In this document: in pieces, positions 17,947 through 26,477 of the stretch | How the letters are laid out: every line of letters starts with the position of its first letter | How positions within the stretch are numbered: position 1 is the stretch's first letter | Assembly (NCBI RefSeq): GCF_012027305.1 | Contig: NZ_SNUF01000001.1 | Location: forward strand, 1,326,888 to 1,390,887 | Direction: 5' to 3' | Origin: Thermococcus sp. MAR1 | GTDB taxonomy: Archaea > Methanobacteriota_B > Thermococci > Thermococcales > Thermococcaceae | DNA: 64,000 nt | Notes under the pieces: model-generated | What the model was told of the DNA's origin: nothing | Database searches by the model: none | The model's input: the letters and a program-made list of their open reading frames with translations, nothing else | Translations under genes and position numbers: made by a program

Positions 17947-18342
17947 CTATTTACTGAAGAGCTCCATAGCTTCTTCTGGTGTGAAGATCTCAGGAAGCCA
18001 TCCGAAGTGCTTCTTGTTGTAAGTGATCAGCGGGGCGTTGAGTTTCAGCGCCAGGGCACCTATCAGGTAATCCCTGGCGTTTTTGGAGAAGTCCCAGTGA
18101 CCGATAGCGGAATTCACGGCAAGTTCAGCGCAGGTTTCATCAAATCCCATAACTTTAATTCCCAGAGAATCGAAGATTGCCATTAACTTGCTCTTCGCTT
18201 CGGGCAGGCCTTTTCGTCGGGCGTATCTGTAGAGCAGTTCCATGTAAACGATGGAGCTCGTAAATGGTTCGAGGCTGGATTCCATTAGCCATTCCAAAAA
18301 AGTACTGTTGTTGAAGGCGTTTGTGTCCAGGACTATCTTCAT
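17947..18342 (-). CDS. vapC: VapC-like PIN-domain toxin
   Basis: A 131-residue PIN ribonuclease. The acidic residues are visible: D6 in MKIVLDTNAFN, E35 in SSIVYMELLYRYA, D94 in DFSKNARDYLIGALAL, and a final NKKHFGWLPE near the fourth position. VapC toxins cleave tRNA or rRNA when not held by the antitoxin. The start overlaps the antitoxin stop (ATGA, 18339-18342), typical of vapBC operons. The pair sits between a ribosomal operon and a PP-loop gene. Confidence 0.87.
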   Translation of the reverse strand: MKIVLDTNAFNNSTFLEWLMESSLEPFTSSIVYMELLYRYARRKGLPEAKSKLMAIFDSLGIKVMGFDETCAELAVNSAIGHWDFSKNARDYLIGALALKLNAPLITYNKKHFGWLPEIFTPEEAMELFSK

Positions 18343-18587
18343 TTCTCTCCCTCCAGCTCGCGAAGAGACCGCTCTATACCCCTCGCAAGTCCCTGCCTGA
18401 CCTCTTCAACGGTCTCGTCTATGTCCTTTGTTATTTCGCTCAGCTCCTTAAGGAGGTCCGTTAGTTTCATCAGAACATACCTGTCCCCTTCACGAACGAA
18501 AACAACCTCGTCCCCGGCTCTTATCCCCAGTGCCTCCCGCACCTCCTTGGGGATCGTGACCTGGTATTTCTTAGTGACGACTGGCAT
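18339..18587 (-). CDS. vapB: AbrB/MazE-type antitoxin of VapC
   Basis: An 82-residue protein. The N-terminal swapped-hairpin AbrB DNA-binding domain is clear: MPVVTKKYQVTIPKEVREAL then GIRAGDEVVFVREGDRYVLM (residues 1-42). The C-terminal half is a charged helix (EITKDIDETVEEVRQGLARG) that would wrap the toxin. ATG 18587 is preferred, with GGTGAAGGTA just before it; ATG 18602 is in frame but has no ribosome site. It is expected to repress its own operon. The divergent PP-loop gene starts less than 100 bp away. Confidence 0.87.
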   Translation of the reverse strand: MPVVTKKYQVTIPKEVREALGIRAGDEVVFVREGDRYVLMKLTDLLKELSEITKDIDETVEEVRQGLARGIERSLRELEGEK

Positions 18588-18680
18588 TACCTTCACCAAC
18601 ATGGTATTACATTCTTGGCCTAATAACCATTTCGGGGTGAGGTTAATAAGGAGCTCCGGACACTCAAAATGGGGATTGCC

Positions 18681-19322
18681 ATGATCGTTCACCACCTCTA
18701 CTCCGGGGGCAAGGACTCAAGCTTGGCCGCGTGGATTCTAACCAAGCTCGGCTACGAGGTGAGATTGGTTACCGTCAGCTTCGGCCTCCTCGACAACTGG
18801 CGATTCGCGAGGGAGACTGCCGAACGGCTCGGCTTCGAGCACCGGGTTCTCTACCTGCCGCGCGAGGTTCTGGAGAAAGCCGCGGACATGGCAGTAAGCG
18901 ACGGCCACCCGAACAACGCAATACAGTTCATCCATGAGCAGGCTTTAGAGGCGCTGGCATCGCTTCCGGAGGTCGAGAGGGTCAGCGACGGGACGAGGAG
19001 GGACGACAGGGTTCCTTTCCTGGATCTGCCGAGGGCCCGCTCGCTGGAGGACCGCTTTGGAGTTGCGTACATAAGGCCCCTCCTCGGCCTCGGCTACAAG
19101 ACGATACGGGAGCTGACAGAAAGGCTTTTCCTCGTTGAAATCCGCGAAAGCGAGGAGTTAGAAAAGGCCGACTACGAGGTCGAGCTGAGGCATCTCCTCC
19201 GCGAGAGGGGAATCGACCCGCTGAAGATATTCCCGAAGAGGCACTACCAGTCGAGGGTTCTCGGCTGGAGGGAGAGACCTGATTCCCTACCTTTTCCAAA
19301 ATCCCCGCGAAGAAATCCCTGA
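18681..19322 (+). CDS. PP-loop ATPase-domain protein (COG2117 type)
   Basis: A 213-residue protein of the N-type ATP pyrophosphatase superfamily. The PP-loop SGGKDSSLAAW lies at residues 8-18; further conserved parts are VSFGLLDNWRFARETAERLG and VSDGTRRDDRVPFLDLPRARSLEDRFGVAYIRPLLGLG. Relatives adenylate a substrate for tRNA thiolation or queuosine-like chemistry; this subgroup lacks the zinc and methyltransferase parts, so the true reaction is unknown. ATG 18681 gives the usual short lead into YSGGKDSS; ATG 18669 is an alternative. Confidence 0.75.
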   Translation: MIVHHLYSGGKDSSLAAWILTKLGYEVRLVTVSFGLLDNWRFARETAERLGFEHRVLYLPREVLEKAADMAVSDGHPNNAIQFIHEQALEALASLPEVERVSDGTRRDDRVPFLDLPRARSLEDRFGVAYIRPLLGLGYKTIRELTERLFLVEIRESEELEKADYEVELRHLLRERGIDPLKIFPKRHYQSRVLGWRERPDSLPFPKSPRRNP

Positions 19323-19354
19323 TTGGGCCCGGGCTGGGAGAAGAGAAAAGGAAA

Positions 19355-19585
19355 TCAGAGCCCGCTGAGCTTTCTGACTATCGGGTTCTCGGCCTCTTCG
19401 GGAGCTATTTCTTCCACGCTCTCGATCCATATCTTGTTTCTCGGAACGCGGTGTTTACTTCCAACCTCGGAGTAGAGTATCTCAACGACATCCTCGGCCT
19501 TGAGGCCGCGGTACTCCCTGGTGAACCTCTCCCTCTTTCCGTTCCTCTCAAAGATTCCCTTAACGCGGAAGACCTTAACCTCCAT
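19355..19585 (-). CDS. rpl18a: 50S ribosomal protein L18Ae (LX)
   Basis: A 76-residue archaeal LX protein, the short form of eukaryotic L18a/eL20, on the large subunit near the central protuberance. The sequence [20 protein letters not shown], then [26 protein letters not shown] and a [14 protein letters not shown] strand, spans the single LX domain. It is the last gene of the rpl39e-rpl31e-IF6-rpl18a operon, 17 bp after IF-6. ATG 19585 follows GGAGGTGTGAGCT. Confidence 0.95.
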   Translation of the reverse strand: MEVKVFRVKGIFERNGKRERFTREYRGLKAEDVVEILYSEVGSKHRVPRNKIWIESVEEIAPEEAENPIVRKLSGL

Positions 19586-19602
19586 AGCTCACACCTCCAT
19601 CA

Positions 19603-20289
19603 TCAGTCAAGGAAGCCCAGGGCTTCTTCAATCTTAACTATTTCAGGTCCGGTCGTTAGATGTCCAACGACGACACCGTGAGAGTTCGCCAGCATGCAGG
19701 AGCCAACGAAGGGAACGCCCATGTTGGCGGTTCCAATGTAAACATCGACCTTGAACAGGTCGCGGAGCCACTCGAGCTCCTCATCGGTTGCCTCGGGGTG
19801 GACTAAACCGCCCCTGTTGGTGACCACTCCAACGCTTCCAACCGCGTGGAAGTCACCTATCATGCCCCTCTCGACCTCGACGCCGAGTACATCCTCGAGC
19901 TTCCTGGCCTCCTCGCGGCTGAACTTTGCACTTATCAGGGCCGCCCTGTCGTTGGCGAGGATGAGGTTGCCGAAGGCCGTGAGGGTGCTCTGGAACGGGA
20001 CTATCTCGGTGTCAATCCCATACTCCCTGAGCTGGCCGTTTATCTTCTCCAGCTCGGCGTCCCAGACGTACCAGGGAACGACGATAGCGTTGGAGTTGCC
20101 GGCCGCGAATATGCCCACTATGCGCGACTTCATTATGCTTGTCTCAATGATAGGAACCTTGAGAACCTCCCTGAGAACCTCGAGCTTCTTCTCGCCAAGG
20201 CCCTCCCTGATGAGGACTACCCTGTCGGTGGCGGTGCCGTAAACGCCCAGATACGGGGAGTTCTCAAAATCGAGCCTTTCTATGTGCAT
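19603..20289 (-). CDS. eif6: Translation initiation factor IF-6
   Basis: An anti-association factor that binds the 50S subunit near L23/L14e and keeps it from joining the 30S until maturation or recycling is complete. The 228 residues show the five-fold pseudo-symmetric pentein repeats, each with a hydrophobic strand and a conserved turn (RLDFENSPYLGVYGTATDR, SRIVGIFAAGNSNAIVVP, TALGN-like TAFGNLILANDRAALIS, VGVVTNRGGLVHP, GTANMGVPFVGSCMLANSHG). It lies between rpl31e and rpl18a, the standard archaeal arrangement. ATG 20289 follows GAGGTGACGAG. Confidence 0.97.
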   Translation of the reverse strand: MHIERLDFENSPYLGVYGTATDRVVLIREGLGEKKLEVLREVLKVPIIETSIMKSRIVGIFAAGNSNAIVVPWYVWDAELEKINGQLREYGIDTEIVPFQSTLTAFGNLILANDRAALISAKFSREEARKLEDVLGVEVERGMIGDFHAVGSVGVVTNRGGLVHPEATDEELEWLRDLFKVDVYIGTANMGVPFVGSCMLANSHGVVVGHLTTGPEIVKIEEALGFLD

Positions 20290-20316
20290 CTCGTCACCTC
20301 GTTAAATTAAAAGGAA

Positions 20317-20586
20317 TCAGGCGAGGGAGACCTTGGCAATCCTCTTGCCCTCTTCCTCTTCAACAACAACCTTGACGCGGAGCTTGTTGGGTGGCTTCTC
20401 CGCCCCGCGCTCCCAGAGCTTCTCGTTGACGTCGGTGCCAATTATCACTTCATCGGCCTTGGCGTGCCTGGCTATCCACTCGCGGACGAAGCGAGCAGCC
20501 CTCGGGGCCCTCTTCCAGCGCGGAACGCGCTTCTTTATCTTCTTGATGGGAACGACGAATATGACTTCCTCTCCGGGCTTGATCAT
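20317..20586 (-). CDS. rpl31e: 50S ribosomal protein L31e
   Basis: An 89-residue large-subunit protein located near the exit tunnel. Family features: basic [28 protein letters not shown] (about 12-40), [28 protein letters not shown] (about 46-73) and an acidic-basic end ([14 protein letters not shown]). It follows rpl39e by 10 bp and precedes IF-6 by 27 bp. The ribosome site is GGTGATTTAG before ATG 20586. Confidence 0.97.
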   Translation of the reverse strand: MIKPGEEVIFVVPIKKIKKRVPRWKRAPRAARFVREWIARHAKADEVIIGTDVNEKLWERGAEKPPNKLRVKVVVEEEEGKRIAKVSLA

Positions 20587-20596
20587 CTAAATCACC

Positions 20597-20752
20597 TCAC
20601 TCCTTAAGCTTGGTTCTTCTCCACATCCTTCTCTTCGGGTGGGTCATGACCTCTCTGTTGGTCTTGACGATGACCCAAACCGGAATGCGCCTGTTCTGCT
20701 TGGCGGCCTTGGCAAGTCTGAGCTTCTTCGCAAGCGGCTTGTTTCTCGCCAT
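20597..20752 (-). CDS. rpl39e: 50S ribosomal protein L39e
   Basis: A 51-residue, highly basic protein lining the polypeptide exit tunnel. The translated gene begins [20 protein letters not shown] and continues with [15 protein letters not shown] and the [14 protein letters not shown] end, all diagnostic of L39e. It is first in the rpl39e-rpl31e-IF6-rpl18a operon; a minus-strand TATA (CTTAAAAATG, about 20802-20812) gives a leader of about 25 bases containing CGGGAGGTGTAG. Confidence 0.96.
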   Translation of the reverse strand: MARNKPLAKKLRLAKAAKQNRRIPVWVIVKTNREVMTHPKRRMWRRTKLKE

Positions 20753-20871
20753 AACTACACCTCCCGGGATTATCATGATGCCTGTTGATGCTTTGGGATA
20801 GCATTTTTAAGCTTTTTCGTGGGGTTTCAAGGTTTTCCACGATAGAAATAGAGGGAGAGAAAAGTCCACCC

Positions 20872-22560
20872 TCAGAACACCAGCGGAGCGCGATACTCGC
20901 CCCAGACCTCACGGAGGACGTCGGTGACCTCTCCGAGTGTTGCCAAATGGCGGTGGGCCTCGATGATGTAGGGCATGAGGTTCTCGTCCTCGGTTTCGGC
21001 AGCCTTCCTAAGCCTGTCCAAGGCCTCCTCGACCTTCTTGTTATCGCGCTCAGAGCGGAGCTTCTTGAGCCTCTCTATCTGCTTCTCCCTGATGCTCGGG
21101 TCCACCTTGAGTATCTCGACGTCGAGCGGTTCATCAACTATGAACTCGTTCACGCCGACGATGATGCGCTTCTTCTCCTCTATCTCCTTCTGGACCTTGT
21201 AGGCGCTCTCGGCAATCTCCTTCTGGATGTAGCCCCTCTCGATGGCCCTCATCATGCCGCCCATCTTCTGGATCTTCTCGATGTACTTCAGAGCTTCATC
21301 ATAGATGTGGTCCGTGAGCCACTCGATATAATAACTACCTCCGAGCGGGTCTATGGTGTCAACGACGCCGCTCTCGTAGGCGATGATCTGCTGGGTTCTG
21401 AGGGCTATCCTGACGCTCTTTTCGGTCGGCAGTGAAAGGGCCTCATCGTAGGAGTTGGTATGCAGGCTCTGGGTTCCGCCGAGGACGGCAGCCAAAGCCT
21501 GAATAGCAACCCTCACGATGTTGTTCTCCGGCTGCTGGGCGGTGAGGGTTGAGCCTGCCGTCTGGGTGTGGAAGCGCAGGAGCATTGAGCGCGGGTTCTT
21601 GGCGTTGAACCACTCCTTCATTATGTATGCCCAGAGCCTTCTGGCAGCTCTGAACTTGGCTATTTCCTCAAGGAAGTTGTTGTGGGCGTTGAAGAAGAAG
21701 CTCAGCCTTCCGGCGAACTTGTCAACGTCCATGCCCCTGTCTATCACCGCTTTGACGTACTCTATACCGTCCGCCAAAGTGAAAGCGACCTCCTGGACGG
21801 CGTTGGCGCCGGCCTCACGGATGTGGTAACCGCTTATCGAAATCGGGTTCCACTTGGGGACGTTCTCGGCGCAGTACATGATGATGTCGGTCGTAAGGCG
21901 CATGCTCGGCTGGGGCGGGAAGATGTAGGTGCCCCTGGCTATGTACTCCTTGAGGATGTCGTTCTGGACCGTTCCGCGGAGCTGGTTCTGGGCAACGCCC
22001 TGCTCTTCGGCAACGAGGATGTACATCGCGAGGAGGTTTGCCGCGGTCGAGTTGATGGTCATGCTCGTCGAAACCTTGTCGAGAGGGATTCCGTCGAAGA
22101 GGACGCGCATGTCCCAGAGTGAGTCGATGGCGACGCCGACCTTTCCGACCTCGCCCTCGCTCATCGGGTGGTCGGAGTCGTAGCCTATCTGGGTGGGCAG
22201 GTCGAAGGCGACGCTGAGACCGGTCTGCCCCTGTTCGAGGAGGTACTTGTAGCGCCTGTTGGACTCCTCAGCGGTTCCGAAACCGGCGTACTGCCTCATC
22301 GTCCAGAACCTGCCGCGGTACATGGTGGCGTAGACGCCGCGGGTGAACGGGTACTCACCGGGGAAGCCGAGCTTTTCGAGGTAATCCCAGTCCTCACCGA
22401 GGTCAGCCGGAGTATAAACCCGCTTTATCTCAAAGCCATCATCGGTCATGAACTTCTCCTTTCTCTCGGGCCTTTTCTCGATGAACTTTTTGACCGTCGT
22501 TTCCTCCCAGCGCTTTTCCTCCTCCCTAATCTTCGCGAGCTTCTCCTTATCGAAGGTCAT
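20872..22560 (-). CDS. mcmA: Methylmalonyl-CoA mutase, large (catalytic) subunit
   Basis: Interconverts methylmalonyl-CoA and succinyl-CoA by a B12 radical mechanism. The 562-residue protein is the TIM-barrel subunit only: [38 protein letters not shown] region (about 80-117), [19 protein letters not shown] (about 122-140) and [12 protein letters not shown] (about 230) are typical. It stops at about the point where the B12-binding domain begins in fused forms, so that domain is encoded elsewhere, as is usual in archaea. ATG 22560 follows GCAGGTGG; a TATA box (GCTTTTTATAGG, minus strand, about 22590-22601) lies upstream. Confidence 0.95.
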   Translation of the reverse strand: MTFDKEKLAKIREEEKRWEETTVKKFIEKRPERKEKFMTDDGFEIKRVYTPADLGEDWDYLEKLGFPGEYPFTRGVYATMYRGRFWTMRQYAGFGTAEESNRRYKYLLEQGQTGLSVAFDLPTQIGYDSDHPMSEGEVGKVGVAIDSLWDMRVLFDGIPLDKVSTSMTINSTAANLLAMYILVAEEQGVAQNQLRGTVQNDILKEYIARGTYIFPPQPSMRLTTDIIMYCAENVPKWNPISISGYHIREAGANAVQEVAFTLADGIEYVKAVIDRGMDVDKFAGRLSFFFNAHNNFLEEIAKFRAARRLWAYIMKEWFNAKNPRSMLLRFHTQTAGSTLTAQQPENNIVRVAIQALAAVLGGTQSLHTNSYDEALSLPTEKSVRIALRTQQIIAYESGVVDTIDPLGGSYYIEWLTDHIYDEALKYIEKIQKMGGMMRAIERGYIQKEIAESAYKVQKEIEEKKRIIVGVNEFIVDEPLDVEILKVDPSIREKQIERLKKLRSERDNKKVEEALDRLRKAAETEDENLMPYIIEAHRHLATLGEVTDVLREVWGEYRAPLVF

Positions 22561-22633
22561 GCCTACCACCTGCCCCTATTTGGGCGCCGGCCTATAAAAA
22601 GCTTTTACATAACTAAAGGTAGGGCTTGACGTT

Positions 22634-22646
22634 GGATAAATTATCC
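22634..22646. promoter_or_regulatory. Inverted repeat upstream of mcmA
   Basis: GGATAA-A-TTATCC, perfect 6-bp arms, directly after the ABC permease stop and about 35 bp upstream of the mcmA TATA box. It could be a regulator site or a short hairpin. Confidence 0.25.
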
Positions 22647-22647
22647 A

Positions 22648-23460
22648 TCAGTCGGGGAAGTCGAGGTTTATGAGAACCGCCCAGGCAACGGCCAGGAAGA
22701 TGGCCCCAACGGCGCCGAAGAAGACGGCGGTGTAGGCGGAGTCCCCAACGAAGGCACTCAGGTCAACCTTGTCGAACCCGGCCTTCAGCAGAACCACAGC
22801 CTGATAGCCGAGGGTGTAGCGCTCCGGGTTTTTGATGTAGGGGATCTGGGGCAGGAGGAACTGGAGAAGGAACACAACTCCGAAGGTGGCCAGCGAGGCG
22901 TAGAGCGGGCGCGTTATGATGACCGAAACCAGCATGGCCAGAGCACCAAGGAGAGCTAAAACGAGGAGTGTTGCCCCCAGGGCAAGGAGAAAGTCGGACA
23001 GACCTTCCCAGAGGCCCTTCGCGCCTGCACTGTAAACGACCGAATTGTAGAGCCAGATAACGGTATAGGGAACCCCGAAGAGAACCGCGAGGGCGCTGAG
23101 TCCGGCGAGGAATTTGGCCGTGACAACCTCGCTTAGTCTCACCGGCCTGGCAAGGAGAAGCCTTATCGTTCCCCGGTCTATCTCGCCCGCGAGGAGGTCG
23201 CTCATGAGGATTATCGCGATGAGCTGGCAGATTATGCCGAGCCAGTAGTTGGGGATCAGGTCGAGCATCAGCGATTGGAATGCTTTGAGCATGACGTCGA
23301 CACCACTGCCTGTAGCGTTCGGGCTGAGGAGGTAGATGAACGCGGGAAAGAACGTGGCCAAGAAGAGAACCTTGAGCTTCCTTGAGCGAACCAACCTCCT
23401 GAACTCGCTCTCAAAGACCACCCAGAGGGCGCTCTGGAAGGGCTTTAGATTACCCCTCAT
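22648..23460 (-). CDS. ABC-2 type transporter permease
   Basis: A 270-residue membrane protein with six predicted membrane helices (about 26-43, 70-95, 112-135, 150-178, 182-205, 240-262). The large helix-linking segment ISDLLAGEIDRGTIRLLLARPVRLSEVV-type sequence (around 75-105) is the ABC-2 signature of exporters with separate ATPases. ATG 23460 overlaps the ATPase stop (ATGA). The pair forms a simple exporter; substrates for this type range from drugs to lipids or sodium and cannot be told here. Confidence 0.88.
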   Translation of the reverse strand: MRGNLKPFQSALWVVFESEFRRLVRSRKLKVLFLATFFPAFIYLLSPNATGSGVDVMLKAFQSLMLDLIPNYWLGIICQLIAIILMSDLLAGEIDRGTIRLLLARPVRLSEVVTAKFLAGLSALAVLFGVPYTVIWLYNSVVYSAGAKGLWEGLSDFLLALGATLLVLALLGALAMLVSVIITRPLYASLATFGVVFLLQFLLPQIPYIKNPERYTLGYQAVVLLKAGFDKVDLSAFVGDSAYTAVFFGAVGAIFLAVAWAVLINLDFPD

Positions 23461-24395
23461 TCCTTCCACCCCACGTTGAAGCGCTTCATCAGGATTCTCT
23501 CCAGCGGGCTTGTATGGGACTTGAAGAGCTTGAGTGCAAGCTTGTTCTCGGCCAGAAACATCGGAAGCTCTAAAAAGAACTGCTCCGCGAACCTCTCGTC
23601 GAGCCGCACCCTCAGTATTCCCTCTTCTTCCCAGGCTTCCCTGACGTAGACCTTATCCTTCAGAAACTCCAGGAGCTTCCCGTTGTCCGAGACGAGGACG
23701 TCGTAGTCAGTCCCCTCGACGTTCACCAGGTCCCTAACGCGCCCCTGTTCGATGAGCTGGCCGTCCTTGATCAGGCCAACGTAGTTGCAGGTCCTCTCTA
23801 TCTCACTGACTATGTGGGAGCTTATGAAGATGGTCTTCCTGGCCTTGGCCAGCTCCAGAACCTTGCCGATGAACTCCATTCTCCCGAGGGGGTCGAGGTT
23901 GCTCGTGGGCTCGTCGAGTATTAGAAGCTCAGGGTTTCCGAGGAGGGCCATGGCAAAGCTGACCCTCTGCCTCTGACCGCTTGAGAGCTCCCTTATCCTG
24001 TTAAAGGCCAGCTTTCCAACTCCCGCGTAGGCCATCAGCTCCCTCGCCTGCTTTATTGCCTCCCCCTTAGGGAGCCCAATGAGACGACCCATGTACGTCA
24101 GGAACTCGAAGATCGTCATGTCTTCATACGCGAGGGGCTTTTCGGGCATGTAACCGACCTTCCGCATTATTTCAACCCTCTCGCGCGGCATATCGAGGTC
24201 AAAAATCCTTATCTCACCGTAGGTCGGCTTCAGAGCCCCGGTCAGCATCTTTATCGTGGTGGTCTTCCCGGCACCGTTGGGGCCGAGGAAGCCGTAGACT
24301 GCACCTCTGGGAACCTTCAGGTTGAGATGGTACACAACGTTCATCCTGCCGAAGAACTTGGTGAGCTTTTCGGTCTCGATGATGTAGGTGGACAT
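23457..24395 (-). CDS. ABC transporter ATP-binding protein (exporter type)
   Basis: A 312-residue ATPase of the CcmA/DrrA-like group. Walker A GPNGAGKTTT (about 39-48), Q-loop at VGYMPEKPLAYEDMT, signature LSSGQRQRV (about 140-148), Walker B LLILDEPTSNLD (about 160-171) and H-switch ISSHIVSEIE (about 193). A C-terminal extension of about 90 residues follows (YDVLVSDNGKLLEFL), common in this group. ATG 24395; minus-strand TATA near 24428-24437. It is coupled to the permease gene. Confidence 0.93.
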   Translation of the reverse strand: MSTYIIETEKLTKFFGRMNVVYHLNLKVPRGAVYGFLGPNGAGKTTTIKMLTGALKPTYGEIRIFDLDMPRERVEIMRKVGYMPEKPLAYEDMTIFEFLTYMGRLIGLPKGEAIKQARELMAYAGVGKLAFNRIRELSSGQRQRVSFAMALLGNPELLILDEPTSNLDPLGRMEFIGKVLELAKARKTIFISSHIVSEIERTCNYVGLIKDGQLIEQGRVRDLVNVEGTDYDVLVSDNGKLLEFLKDKVYVREAWEEEGILRVRLDERFAEQFFLELPMFLAENKLALKLFKSHTSPLERILMKRFNVGWKE

Positions 24396-24445
24396 CTCAA
24401 CACCCAGAGGGATATCGAAACGAAGCTAAATAAGGGTTTCGGGGG

Positions 24446-24453
24446 TTTATATT
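24446..24453 (+). promoter_or_regulatory. TATA box of the MBL-fold gene
   Basis: TTTATATT, preceded by a G-rich run. The expected transcript start, about 24470-24477, falls at or inside the coding sequence of the MBL protein. Confidence 0.45.
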
Positions 24454-24459
24454 CAAGTA

Positions 24460-25326
24460 ATAATAATAGGGAAAGTTGGCCTCGACAGCTCCGCAAAGCT
24501 CGCCTTCCAGAGCCACGCCCACACCGACCACTTCGTCAGCGGTGAGGTCATCTACTCCACCAAAGCAACCAAGTTCCTCAGCCACCTCCGGAAGGGCGGC
24601 TTCTACAGGGAAATCGAGTTCGGGAAGAAGTTCTACCTCGGCGATTTCAAGGCGAAGCTCTATCCGGCTGGACACATGCTCGGCTCGGCAGGGATAAAGC
24701 TGTGGCTCGAAAACGGCACGCTGTTCTACACCGGCGACACCAAGTGGTTCAAGATGAGGACTGCGGAAAAAAGCCGCTTTCCGAGGGCAGACTTCCTCAT
24801 CATTGAGGCCACCTTTGGCGTTCCGCACTTCACGTTTCCAACGCCGCGGGAAGCCGAGAAAAAGCTAATCGCCTTCGTCGAGGAGGCCCTTGAGAGAGGT
24901 AGAAGACCGGTTCTCTACGTCAACCAGATGGGGAAAGCCCAGGAGGTCATGAAGATACTCGACCTTCACGGCTACACAGTCAAAGCATCGAGGGAGATGC
25001 TCAAGGTGGCGCGCGTTTATTCGAAGTTCGGGGTTAGGTTCGGCAACATCTCGGCCGACGGCGAGGTCGTCCTTCGCTCCTACCGCTCGCCCCGGGTTGA
25101 GAACTCCATCTCACCCTGGGAGCTTACGGTTTCCGGTTTTGGACGGTTAAAGCTCAGCAACCACGCCGACTTCTGGGAGCTGGTCCGAATAGTGGAGAAG
25201 GTGCACCCGGAGAGAATTTTCACTGTTTATGGCTTTGCAGAGGAGTTCGCGAGGATTTTGAGGGGACTCGGCTACGATGCTCAGCCAGTATCCCAGAATT
25301 CCACCATGAGCTTGCCGACATTATGA
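24460..25326 (+). CDS. MBL-fold metallo-hydrolase (start unresolved)
   Basis: A beta-CASP-like or exonuclease-like MBL hydrolase of about 288 residues. Open reading continues upstream of the first ATG (24676) through a clearly coding segment: GKVGLDSSAKLAFQ, the metal motif HAHTDH, then FYLGDFKAKLYPAGHMLGSA and YTGDTKW. The later parts IIEATFG, RPVLYVNQMGKAQ and LSNHADFWELV match RNA/DNA-processing MBL proteins. The frame is open back to a stop at 24427, yet contains no ATG, GTG or TTG before the HxHxDH motif; only ATA (three in a row, 24460-24468), ATT and GTA occur. Either a non-standard start is used or the 5' end has decayed. The position given is the first of the three ATA codons. Confidence 0.7.
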   Translation: MIIGKVGLDSSAKLAFQSHAHTDHFVSGEVIYSTKATKFLSHLRKGGFYREIEFGKKFYLGDFKAKLYPAGHMLGSAGIKLWLENGTLFYTGDTKWFKMRTAEKSRFPRADFLIIEATFGVPHFTFPTPREAEKKLIAFVEEALERGRRPVLYVNQMGKAQEVMKILDLHGYTVKASREMLKVARVYSKFGVRFGNISADGEVVLRSYRSPRVENSISPWELTVSGFGRLKLSNHADFWELVRIVEKVHPERIFTVYGFAEEFARILRGLGYDAQPVSQNSTMSLPTL

Positions 25327-25588
25327 CAAAAACATGAATCCAGCAGGATAAAAACTCAAACTTTTTCCTTTGAAAGCCATTTAAACAGAGAAATCTTCCA
25401 AAAAATTGGCCAAAAAGCTAATATTTTTTAAACTCGTATAAGTTTGATGGACCCACTGTGAGTTATGGATAGCGTGGCAGTGCCTTGAATCCGCCCTGAA
25501 AAATAGGTCGGTCGTGCCAATAAGCTAAAAGGGGGTGGTAGCCAAGCGCCCCTTCCCTTCTTCTCCCATTACCCCAGGGGGTGAACCC
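25327..25588 (+). other. Gene-free interval, possible small RNA
   Basis: 262 bp without a plausible ORF. The first part is A/T-rich with a TATA-like TTTTTTAAAC (about 25424-25433). The part after 25444 becomes GC-rich with a TTGATGG (25444-25450) and CTGA (25496-25499) about 50 bp apart, only weakly like C/D boxes. The last 30 bp hold the ribosome site AGGGGGTG of the next gene. Confidence 0.25.
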
Positions 25589-25873
25589 ATGGAGGCCCTA
25601 ACCAGACGAAGGTTTCGCCCGAAGTGGGTTACCGGGCTAAGGCCCAGGCTTGAGGAGATTATGAATAAGGGCATCGGCAGGGGTTCTCTTCTCGGGAGGG
25701 GTCGGATAGTCAGCGACATGCTCGAAGTTACGGAGCTCACGTTGGTAAAAGAGCCCAGAGAGATGGAAGTCAGGGTGGACGGAAGGGAGGTCAGGTTCGT
25801 TTATCCCCTCAGAGGAAACGAGAGCTTCGATGACGTCTACTACCCGCTCGTCCGTATGCTGAGCAACCTTTGA
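25589..25873 (+). CDS. Small conserved hypothetical protein
   Basis: A 94-residue protein with a basic first half (MEALTRRRFRPKWVTGLRPR and LEEIMNKGIGRGSLLGRGRI) and a beta-rich, acidic second half (LTLVKEPREMEVRVDGREVRFVYPL, DDVYYPLVRML). I do not recognise a family. ATG 25589 follows AGGGGGTGAACCC, a strong ribosome site. The stop lies 115 bp before hsp20, which has its own promoter. Probably restricted to Thermococcales. Confidence 0.7.
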   Translation: MEALTRRRFRPKWVTGLRPRLEEIMNKGIGRGSLLGRGRIVSDMLEVTELTLVKEPREMEVRVDGREVRFVYPLRGNESFDDVYYPLVRMLSNL

Positions 25874-25929
25874 TCTTTCCCCGTTCTTTTCAGATTTTAG
25901 TCACCGATGCACATTAAAAGACGAAAAAC

Positions 25930-25937
25930 TTTATAAA
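25930..25937 (+). promoter_or_regulatory. TATA box of hsp20
   Basis: TTTATAAA preceded by an A-rich BRE-like CGAAAAAC; the Phr-type operator follows eight bases later. Confidence 0.75.
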
Positions 25938-25944
25938 CCCCAAG

Positions 25945-25971
25945 CTTTTAGTTACTACTGGTAACCAAAAG
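25945..25971. promoter_or_regulatory. Phr-type heat-shock operator
   Basis: CTTTTAGTTAC-N5-GTAACCAAAAG: 11-bp arms with one mismatch, just after the TATA box and over the expected transcript start. The GTTAC-N5-GTAAC core with T4/A4 flanks matches what is known of Phr sites in Pyrococcus, where Phr represses hsp20 and an AAA ATPase at normal temperature. Confidence 0.75.
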
Positions 25972-25988
25972 GTTGAGGGGGTGAGGGT

Positions 25989-26477
25989 ATGGTCTGGAGG
26001 AGGGACCGCTACTGGGACCCCTTCGACCTGATGAGGGAGATTCAGGAGGAGATCGACGCCATCTTCAGGGACGTCTTTAGGGGCCCAAGACTCTGGAGCT
26101 ACCGCGAGCCAAGCGAGCGCTACGAGTTCGTCAGCGAGACCTGGCGCGAGCCATTCGTGGACATCTTCGACAGGGGAGACAGATTCGTCATAACGGTTGA
26201 ACTGCCAGGAGTGCGCAAGGAGGACATCAAACTCCGCGTTACCGAGGACACCGTCTACCTCGAAGCCCAGGTGAGGCGCGAGAAGGAGCTTGAGACCGAG
26301 GGGGCAATAAGGATCGAGCGCTACTACAGCGGCTACAGGAGGGTCATTCGCCTTCCAGAGGAGGTCATTCCAGAGAAGGCGAAAGCCAGATACAACAACG
26401 GCGTCCTTGAGATAGAGGTGCCCAAGAAGGCCCCGAAGAAGGAGAAAGGCGAGGGCTTCGAGGTCAAGATCGAGTGA
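25989..26477 (+). CDS. hsp20: Small heat-shock protein Hsp20
   Basis: An ATP-independent holdase that traps unfolding proteins at extreme temperature. The 162 residues have an N-terminal variable region rich in aromatic and charged residues (RRDRYWDPFDLMREIQEEID), the alpha-crystallin domain (about 52-150: FVDIFDRGDRFVITVELPGV to ARYNNGVLEIEVPK) and a basic tail. The VPK motif takes the place of the I-x-I/V anchor region. ATG 25989 follows GAGGGGGTGAGG. Its promoter carries a Phr-type operator. A CDC48 gene follows, as in the Phr regulon of Pyrococcus. Confidence 0.95.
   Translation: MVWRRDRYWDPFDLMREIQEEIDAIFRDVFRGPRLWSYREPSERYEFVSETWREPFVDIFDRGDRFVITVELPGVRKEDIKLRVTEDTVYLEAQVRREKELETEGAIRIERYYSGYRRVIRLPEEVIPEKAKARYNNGVLEIEVPKKAPKKEKGEGFEVKIE

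Noticed and set aside
24676..25326. ATG 24676 as the start of the MBL gene
   Set aside because: It would remove the HxHxDH metal site, while the sequence upstream is clearly coding in the same frame.
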